Part shown: positions 57,941 through 64,000 of the stretch, piece after piece | How positions within the stretch are numbered: position 1 is the first letter of the stretch | Layout: each line of letters starts with the position of its first letter | Assembly (NCBI GenBank): GCA_031835245.1 | Contig: JAVKOQ010000103.1 | Location: forward strand, 62,001-126,000 | Source: Balamuthia mandrillaris | Taxonomy: Eukaryota > Discosea > Longamoebia > Balamuthiidae | Length of the DNA stretch: 64,000 nt | Direction: 5' to 3' | The notes under the pieces: generated by a model | What the model saw: only the letters and a program-made list of their open reading frames with translations | Told to the model about the DNA's origin: nothing | Database searches by the model: none | Position numbers and translations under genes: made by a program

Positions 57941-58242
57941 TAAAAAACGATCTTTGTCTGTCTATCCCTCTGTATTTTTTTTTCCTCTCCCCACTTCAGC
58001 AGCGCTGGTTTTGTCCAACAAATATTGCTCCTTCGGTCACCGTCACCACCAGTGGTGTGCTCATTTGAGCCTTCCCCCCGTCGCCGCTATCAATAGCTGG
58101 CCGATAAATTGTGACTGTGGGGGGGGGGGGGGTCTTCTCCGCTGGCCTGCCTGGGCTTCTCCTCTATCCAATAATTATCGCGGAGCGTTTGATAGCTCTC
58201 TCTCTGCTACACAAAGCAAGCAAGAAAGCCAAGCAAGAGCAT
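57941..58242. other. Spacer between SNU13 and GRAM-domain gene
   Basis: 302 bases with a run of about twelve G near 58120. The frame upstream of 58243 is open to 58111 but contains no ATG, so an upstream exon for the next gene cannot be excluded. Confidence 0.45.
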
Positions 58243-59043
58243 ATGGAACAACAGAGTCAAGCCAAGTACCACGCGGCTGCTGCTCCTTCCTCCTCCCAGC
58301 AACAGCCCTTGCCACCGCTGCCTCAGGGGGCTGCTGCTGGCTACCAACAGCAGCCCCTGCCGCCACTGCCACAAGGGGGTTACTACTACGCAGCACCGCC
58401 CCCGCAACAAGGAGGCCAGCCCGTCTATTATTACACCCCAGCACCAGCAGGAAGCGGAGGAGCCCCCCCTCCACAAGCCTACTATTACGCCGCTGCTGGC
58501 CAACAGCAGCAGCCTGTTTACTATGCCGCCCCTCCGCAGCAGCAACAGCGTCAGCAGCCACAACAACAAAGAGGACGAACGGTAGCTGCTGAGGACTACT
58601 CCACCTCAGAGGAAGAGGAGGACGGGAGTGAAAGGGCTCCCTTGTATTATGGTCAAGAGGGAGCTGCAAGTGGAAGTGGCATACCTCCTGCTGGTGCTTA
58701 TGGTGGAGGCCCTGCTGCTGGTGGTGCTGGCCTAAGCGGATCGGGCCACCATGGAGTGCGTGATGGTGCTTCTAGGGTCAAGCATAAGATCACAGGCTCT
58801 CTGGAGGTGTTTGACTTGCCGCCAGAGGAACAGCTGGTTCGTTCGTTTAAGTGCAGGAAAGGCATCAAAGTGGGTCATCTCTACGTTACCACCAGCCATC
58901 TCTGTTGGGACACCCTTGTTTCTGGATTTGGCACTCGCCTTGTAATTCGGGTTCGTTCCTGCCACTTGTTTAAAACCCTCGCCTTCGCCTTGTCATTCTC
59001 TTCTTTCTTGTTCCTCTTTTTCTTTCTTCTTCTTCTCTTTGTT

Positions 59044-59100
<57 letters not shown>

Positions 59101-59461
59101 ATATGGGGAGAAGGCTGACTCGCTATGTTTGGTAGATGAGCAGCATTGGTTCAATCAAGATGAAGAACGACATCGAAATCAAAGTAAAACTTCCTATGGA
59201 CCCCTCCAAGAAGAAACAGGTAATCTTTTCTGTGAGTCTCTTTGTGTGTTCATGTGCGTGTTCATTCTCACCATGAGTTTTGTGGTTTTTTTTTTTAAAA
59301 AAAAACAGAAACAAAAGTACAAGACATTCACGTTCAGCACCTTCAAGAATCAAGGCAGACGCCGGGAGGCATACGACCTTATCCTTGAGCAAGCCAAGAA
59401 GAACGGACTTGACTTCCCTCACCACCCACCTCAAGGCACCAGCTCTGGCGAACGTTACTAA
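58243..59461 (+). CDS. GRAM-domain protein with Pro/Gln/Tyr-rich N-terminus
   Basis: Three exons (58243-58950, 59136-59219, 59309-59461) encode 314 residues. The first ~180 residues are disordered and built of Gln/Pro/Tyr/Ala/Gly repeats (PLPPLPQG twice, GYYYAAPPP, PVYYYTPAP, QAYYYAAAG). Residues ~200-295 form a GRAM/PH-like domain: FDLPPEEQLVRSFKCRKG, GHLYVTTSHLCWDT, TRLVIRMSSIGSIK and KYKTFTFSTFKN with a final helix RREAYDLILEQAKKNG. GRAM domains bind phosphoinositides or membranes, as in TBC, myotubularin and sterol-transfer proteins. No second catalytic or membrane domain is present, so it may be an adaptor. The tail is short and ends SSGERY. A long CT run (59047-59092) fills the first intron. 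Confidence 0.8.
59047..59096. repeat. (CT)n microsatellite in GRAM-gene intron
   Basis: About 23 CT units, CT on the sense strand. Confidence 0.9.
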
Positions 59462-59679
59462 CAAGCAAGCAAGTAAGCAACCTTTGGTACCCCCTTATTT
59501 TTCCAGTTTGTGCACTTAACAACAGGATGGACCAACAATCATCATCAGTAGCACTTCTTTAACTGTTCTTTTATGTATTCAGAAGTTGTAAATGGCCTGG
59601 AAGTAGCTTAAACTATTATGCTCTCATCTTTCTTTTCTTCTTTTACAACATGGCCATCTTGTCTTCTTTCCAAGGAAGC

Positions 59680-60290
59680 TCACCTGACTACCAACACAGG
59701 TCTATCCGCATTGTTGACGAGGTAATTGCTTACGGAGCCCAGCAGCATCCGTTTGATGGCGTTGAGGCCCCTGGACCCCACCACTATGCTATCCACGTTC
59801 TCTCTCGCGGCAGCCTCCAGTATGCCCACCCTCACGTCCTCCGTCACCTCCTCCTTCAGTTCGAGTTGCTTTGCACTCAACTTCACCAGCGAAACGCGTT
59901 AGAAGACAATCGAAGAGAAGAGAGCAAACAAGTTCGAAAACGAAGAAGAAAAAGAAGAAGAAGAAGACGAACCCCAAGAGCCTCCAGTCGGATCTTGCTC
60001 TCAAAGAGAAGGTTCTGGACGTAGTTTTTTCTGTGCATGATCTCCTGTTTGGTGAGGTCATTGCTGATGGCTGTTAAGCTGCCTTCCTCTTCCCCTTCCT
60101 TGGTAGTGGAAGGGGTGGTTGGGGTGGAGGGAGCCGCAGTGGTGGTGCCGCGCACCGAGATGAACTCGGAGGGAAGGGTCCACAAGGACATGACCAAGAT
60201 GTGGTCCTCCCCTTTCTTGGCCATTCTTGCCAGGAACTCCAGCGCCTTGAAGCTTGGCTCTGAGCCATCCACACATAACATGTACTTCAT
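59680..60290 (-). CDS. Universal stress protein (UspA) domain protein
   Basis: Two exons (60290-59973, 59880-59680) encode 172 residues. The Usp fold is visible from the first strand MKYMLCVDGSEPSFKALEFL to the ATP-binding loop G-2x-G-9x-G-(S/T) in VVGSRGLNAIKRMLLGSVSNY, ending with the typical strand ADRPVLVVR. A Thr/Pro/Ser-rich insertion (TTAAPSTPTTPSTTKEGE) follows strand 2. Usp proteins of the ATP-binding type act in stress resistance in bacteria, archaea, plants and many protists. Compact gene: 240 bases from the next minus-strand gene and 218 bases from the convergent GRAM-domain gene. The second exon acceptor was chosen as GGTGAAG to keep frame. Confidence 0.88.
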
Positions 60291-60531
60291 CTTTTTTTTT
60301 TTTTTGGAGTTGTTGTGGTTTGTTTCTTGTTTTTACTCTCTTCGAAGGGCAATAACAGAGAACGGAGCGCTTTCACTTAGGGGGGAACCGCCACAACCCG
60401 AGAAGGCGTGTGGCAGAGCTAGAGGTGCCTCAAATCGATAGAAACTAGACAGAAACAACAACTAAAGGTCCGTTCATTGATCAGCAGATGTGATTGGTGG
60501 TTCTCTCTCTCTCTCTCTCTCTCTTGCTCTC

Positions 60532-61610
60532 TTATGCGGAGGAGCAGGGAGCCATGTCCGAGACGTCAAAGGTAGCTGGGTCAATGCCAACGCCCCACTC
60601 CTCATCGTCCTCCCAGCTCAGGAATGTGAACCCCTTTCGACCAGGATATCCCAACCACAACGGCGGTGGCTTTTGTTTTGGTTGTTCGGGAGGGGCCTCC
60701 GCTCTCCCCACCGCGTCCGCTGCGGTTTTCTCCTCCTTGTGCAGCTTTTCGGTGAGGTAGTGCAGGGGGAGCTTGTCCAACTCTTCGTCAAACCCTTTGG
60801 TCAGAGAGAAGAACATGCTGAACACGACGCCATCCCAGCGACCTCCTTTGCTGCGACGGCTCCACCGCTCCGCCCGCTTGCAGTTGAAGTGCTCGAAGGA
60901 GGCTTGGCGGCCATCCGGGTGTGTGTCGTGAGGCCGGACGGGCCGCATGCTGCGCATCCAGTCCGGAGGCGGCACGCTGTTCGGGCGATGTAACTTTATG
61001 CATTGCAACTGGCTCCATCCATTTGTTTCCTTTGGAAAGAGAACGTAGAGGTGGTCCTGTGCGTGGTGAATGCACCTTCAGCAGGGTTCAGATAATAAAA
61101 AACAGAAGTGTGTGAGGAGAGCGGAGACAGTTGTCAGCGTAGCATTCAAACCTTCTTCCAAATCAAGCTAGTAAAGACGGGTTGAGTGAGAGGGTGAGCT
61201 TCAGACTCGCCAGCACTGGTGCGGGAAGGCTTCCAGTAGGACGGTGGCCAGGACAACAAGCTATCCCTCCTCATCATGCGGTTCGGCCAGTCATAGTAGA
61301 TAATGCTACTGCCGTTCCAATCATCAGCATATCCCATGGCGATGAAACTGGAGGGCCACATGGGTGGTTGTTCTGCTTCCTCGTCGTCCTCACCCTCCTC
61401 CTCCTTGGCTGTGTGCCTAAACCGCAGTTCTGGCTCTACCTCCAGTTCTCCATCCTCTCGGTACTCATACTCCAACCATATGTACTCCGCATCGTCTTGC
61501 GCAACTGCCTCGCTCAAAGGGCACAGTGGACAAAGACAAAGGTATGACAGTGCCAGCGCAACCACAAACCATGGTGCACAGCCACCTGTCCACCGGCTCT
61601 CCCTCCCCAT
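60532..61610 (-). CDS. Hypothetical secreted protein with Trp/Pro-rich domain
   Basis: Two exons (61610-61152, 61029-60532) encode 318 residues. I do not recognise the family. The chosen start gives a good signal peptide (CAPWFVVALALSYLCLCPLC, cleavage probably after AVAQ), while the upstream ATG at 61682 would put 24 charged residues in front of it. The mature protein opens acidic (LEYEYREDGELEVEPEL, KEEEGEDDEEAEQPP), then an aromatic-rich region with FIAMGYADDWNGSSIIYYDWP, LLSWPPSYWKPSR, FTSLIWKK, CIKLHRPNSVPPPDWM, FEHFNCKRAERW and WDGVVFSMFF. At least two conserved-looking cysteines remain. Its spacing of WNG..YYDW motifs suggests a beta-rich extracellular or lumenal domain. No membrane anchor is seen. 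Confidence 0.65.
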
Positions 61611-62032
61611 TTTTCTCCTGTTGTCCAGCCACCACCTTCCAAGTGAATTCCCCGTTCGTTCAAAAACCTTCCCCACATGCAAACAAAAGGTTCGCGACGG
61701 GAACTATTGAAGGGTATATCTCCCTTTTGGACATACACCCTCCGCCGCTCTTCGTCCTGCAATTCAAAGGAGGGAAGAGGCGCAGCTAAAATCTTAATAG
61801 GGGGGTGACGTCACCGCCAATGCGCTAATATACCGCTATATTAGTATTATCATATTAAGAAACAGGGGGAAAGGGAGGCACCGTAACGTAACTGCTGTCA
61901 CCGCTACACCGCCTCCGAGGATAATTACGCTAAGCCTTCTTCCGCACACAAGAGAGAGAGAGAGAGAGAGAGAGGCAGTGGGCTCTGGGCGGTGGTGTGC
62001 AACGCGTGAACGACGTCGGAAGAGGAACAAGA
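61611..62032. other. Divergent promoter region with GA repeat
   Basis: 422 bases between divergent start codons. AT-rich at 61790-61860; a GA run lies at about 61951-61975. Confidence 0.5.
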
Positions 62033-62962
62033 ATGGACATAGTGAGGGCGTACGTGGACGATGAAATAGTGGACAAGCACTTGTTGGGAGAGGGAGCCCC
62101 GCCGGAATGGTTCCAGAAGGGCGGCTACCTTCGGGACTTTGTGGTGCTGTTCTGGATCCAGATCGTGGGCGCCTACCTTCTCTACTTCTTCTTCACGACC
62201 ACCAGCTACTACATCTTCTTCGTGTGGTTCAAGGACACGTTCAACCCCACCTATAAATACAACGGCAAGGAGATCCGCAACGAAATCGTTACGTCCTGCA
62301 AGGCCGTGCCTTGGTTGGCCATCATGACCGCCCCTCTCTGGGTACCCATTACTCTTCCTTTTTTAAAAAAAACTCAAGTGCTGAACAACGACTCACTAAA
62401 CAAACGACCGATGAAGATGATAGACGAAAAGCTGACCTACAAGAACGTGGCGGACTATGGGGTGGGATACCTGCTGTTCAGCGTGGTGTGGTTCCTGGTG
62501 TTTACCGACTTTTTGATCTACTGGTTTCATCGGTGGCTGCACTACCCGCCGCTGTACCGGGTGCTTCACGCCACGCACCACAGCTTTGTTTCCATCACCC
62601 CGTTCGCCAGCCACGCCTTCCACCCGGTGGATGGCTACATACAGGCGCTGCCCTACCACCTCTTTGTGCTGTTCTTCCCCATGCACAACATCACGCAGTT
62701 CTGCCTCTTTATCTTTGTCAACTTTTGGACCATCTCCATCCACGACCGAGTGCGCATGGAGCGCGGCGGCGTCATCAACGGAGCTGCTCACCATACCCTC
62801 CACCACCGCTACTTTAAGTGCAACTACGGCCAGTACTTTACCCTTTGGGACAGGGTAGGCAACACCTACCTTGAGCCTGGCGATAAGCCCTCTTGGTCCT
62901 ACAAGACCCTGAAAGAGGAGGCCCATCGCCGCAATGGCTTTGCCCAGGACAAACAAGATTGA
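62033..62962 (+). CDS. Sterol C5-desaturase (ERG3 / lathosterol oxidase family)
   Basis: An open frame of 309 residues with no stop. Four membrane segments (FVVLFWIQIVGAYLLYFFF, VPWLAIMTAPLW, YLLFSVVWFLVFTDFLIYW, LFVLFFPMHNITQFCLFIFV) surround the three di-iron histidine boxes: HRWLH, HATHH and HHTLHH, all intact. The enzyme introduces the C5 double bond in the sterol ring in the ER. The YRVLHATHHSF and FHPVDGYIQALPYH segments are diagnostic of the C5 branch rather than C4-methyl oxidase. The 90-base stretch 62342-62431 begins GTACCC and ends AAG; it keeps frame either way and might be an unspliced or optional intron. Without it the product is 279 residues. Confidence 0.92.
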   Translation: MDIVRAYVDDEIVDKHLLGEGAPPEWFQKGGYLRDFVVLFWIQIVGAYLLYFFFTTTSYYIFFVWFKDTFNPTYKYNGKEIRNEIVTSCKAVPWLAIMTAPLWVPITLPFLKKTQVLNNDSLNKRPMKMIDEKLTYKNVADYGVGYLLFSVVWFLVFTDFLIYWFHRWLHYPPLYRVLHATHHSFVSITPFASHAFHPVDGYIQALPYHLFVLFFPMHNITQFCLFIFVNFWTISIHDRVRMERGGVINGAAHHTLHHRYFKCNYGQYFTLWDRVGNTYLEPGDKPSWSYKTLKEEAHRRNGFAQDKQD

Positions 62963-63170
62963 GGTTGCCCATCGCCGCCCCATTGCTTTGTCCCTCCCCT
63001 TTTCTGTTATACTCCGAGTAACACCACCGAAGAAGACCCTTTTTCGTGAGAACATTTACAGCAGATATGTAATATGCTTGTGCTATTGAAGGGATTGTGG
63101 TTGTGCTTGGTTGGCGTTATTATCATTCGAACTTATCTTGATAAGAGAGAGCGAGAGAGCAAAGAAGAGT

Positions 63171-63641
63171 TTAGACGCTATTGCAAGTCTCAATGACAAG
63201 AGCGGTGGCTCCTCCACCACCGTTGCACACAGCGGCCACACCACGCTGCACCGATGTTGTTGCTTGCTGCCGCCGCTGCAACCCGGAAAGAAGAGTAACA
63301 ACGATGCGTGCTCCGCTGCAGCCGATGGGATGGCCCATGGAAACGGCGCCACCGTTCACGTTTATGCGATCTCTTTCAATGTGAAGAAGCTTCATGTTGG
63401 CAAGAACAACCACGCTGAATGCTTCGTTGATCTCGTAGAGGTCCACTTGGTCCTTGGAGAGGCGGCTGTTGCGTAAAGCCAAAGGAATGGCCAAAGCTGG
63501 TGCTGTTGGAAAATCCAATGGATCCTGCGCTGCATCCGCAAAGCCCTTTATCTTGGCCAGCACTTGGACGCCCAACTCTTTAGCCTTTTCTTCGCTCATT
63601 AGCACCAACGCTGTCGCTCCTATAATTGTGAATGAGTGGAG

Positions 63642-63682
<41 letters not shown>

Positions 63683-64000
63683 ATATCTAAACAAAGAAGC
63701 TTGAAGCTTACCATCGCTGATTGCGGATGAGTTAGCGGCAGTAACGGTGCCGTTGGCCTTGAATGGAGATTTGAGTTGGGGTATTTTATCGAACTTGACC
63801 TAACACATCAAAACATACAGAATTAGAGACCGTTATTCAAATGACATTGTTAAACGTACTTTATCAACCTCTTCGTCTTTCGTTATAACGACACTTTTGC
63901 CGGATTTGCCTTTTACCTGGCAGAACATTAGAAAGCGCGAGAAGAATAACTTATAAGGAAAGAGAACTTACAGTAATGGGCGCTATCTCAGAGTCAAACC
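63171..64000 (-). CDS. Acetyl-CoA C-acetyltransferase (thiolase), 3' part; 5' end outside window
   Basis: Four exons are visible (>64000-63972, 63916-63860, 63799-63712, 63619-63171), giving the C-terminal ~207 residues. Family marks are EIAPIT, KFDKIPQL...FKANGTVTAANSSAISDGATALVL, the catalytic-histidine region GGAVSMGHPIGCSGARI, NEAFSVV, and the active-site cysteine loop AAVCNGGGGATALV. This is the biosynthetic/degradative thiolase type that condenses or cleaves acetoacetyl-CoA. The C-terminus CNSV lacks an obvious PTS1, so the compartment is more likely mitochondrial or cytosolic; the N-terminus is needed to decide. The stop is 208 bases from the convergent sterol desaturase. A GA run (63638-63679) lies in the last intron. 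Confidence 0.93.
63638..63679. repeat. (GA)n microsatellite in thiolase intron
   Basis: CT on the sense strand of the minus-strand thiolase gene. Confidence 0.9.

Noticed and set aside
1-64000. tRNA, rRNA or other RNA genes
   Set aside because: I looked for T-loop (GGTTCRANNCC) and A/B-box patterns and conserved rRNA stretches and saw none convincing; a covariance-model scan (tRNAscan-SE, Infernal) would be decisive.

Overview
This is a gene-dense eukaryotic nuclear window. Almost every gene is split by short GT-AG introns (roughly 50-400 bases, a few longer), intergenic gaps are mostly 0.1-0.6 kb, both strands are used, and introns and spacers are full of CT/GA and TTC/GAA microsatellites. 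The gene content fits a free-living amoeboid protist, most likely an amoebozoan: a P2X-type receptor, a tandem array of Frizzled/Smoothened-like receptors, a very large hybrid histidine kinase, an RGS protein, a RECQL4-type helicase and a sterol C5-desaturase. I cannot name the species from sequence alone; a Balamuthia/Acanthamoeba-like organism is only a guess. All gene models below were assembled by hand: splice sites were chosen so that reading phases close and the product matches a known family.

Layout. 1-6.5 kb (+): the 3' end of an unrecognised gene, then a mitochondrial carnitine/acylcarnitine-type carrier directly followed by a carnitine acyltransferase ending in a peroxisomal-type tripeptide. 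6.6-9.8 kb (-): a 13-exon P2X-like receptor with a long C-terminal extension. 10.2-15.4 kb (+): a WDR6/Trm734 tRNA-modification WD40 protein. 15.5-17.6 kb (-): an NAD-isocitrate dehydrogenase subunit. 17.8-25.6 kb (-): three tandem Frizzled/Smoothened-like receptors, the first truncated. 26.4-32.0 kb (-): a disordered protein and an RGS protein with RPEL-like actin-binding motifs. 32.4-35.5 kb (-): a predicted N-myristoylated SAM-domain protein fused to a SagB-type nitroreductase. 35.7-36.4 kb (-): an FKBP. 36.9-39.7 kb (+): a secreted FG-GAP (integrin-alpha-like) protein. 40.0-46.1 kb (-): a 1,834-residue hybrid histidine kinase. 46.43-49.08 kb: an apparently intact PIF/Harbinger-type DNA transposon with two divergent genes and 14-bp inverted termini. 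49.4-50.2 kb (-): a CAP-domain protein. 50.5-54.85 kb (+): a RECQL4-like helicase. 54.9-57.1 kb (-): an SLC37-like sugar-phosphate transporter. 57.4-59.5 kb (+): SNU13 and a GRAM-domain protein. 59.7-61.6 kb (-): a universal stress protein and an unknown secreted protein. 62.0-63.0 kb (+): an ERG3-type desaturase. 63.2-64.0 kb (-): the 3' part of an acetyl-CoA acetyltransferase.

Themes. Acyl-group metabolism is over-represented (carnitine carrier, carnitine acyltransferase, isocitrate dehydrogenase, thiolase), and the carrier and acyltransferase are immediate neighbours. Sensory genes form the second theme (P2X, three 7TM receptors, RGS, hybrid kinase). The most unusual objects are the SAM-SagB nitroreductase fusion, the P2X receptor with a spastizin-like tail, the RGS-RPEL protein, and the self-contained transposon sitting about 350 bp upstream of the kinase. 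Intron microsatellites are strongly biased to be CT-rich on the sense strand of their host gene.
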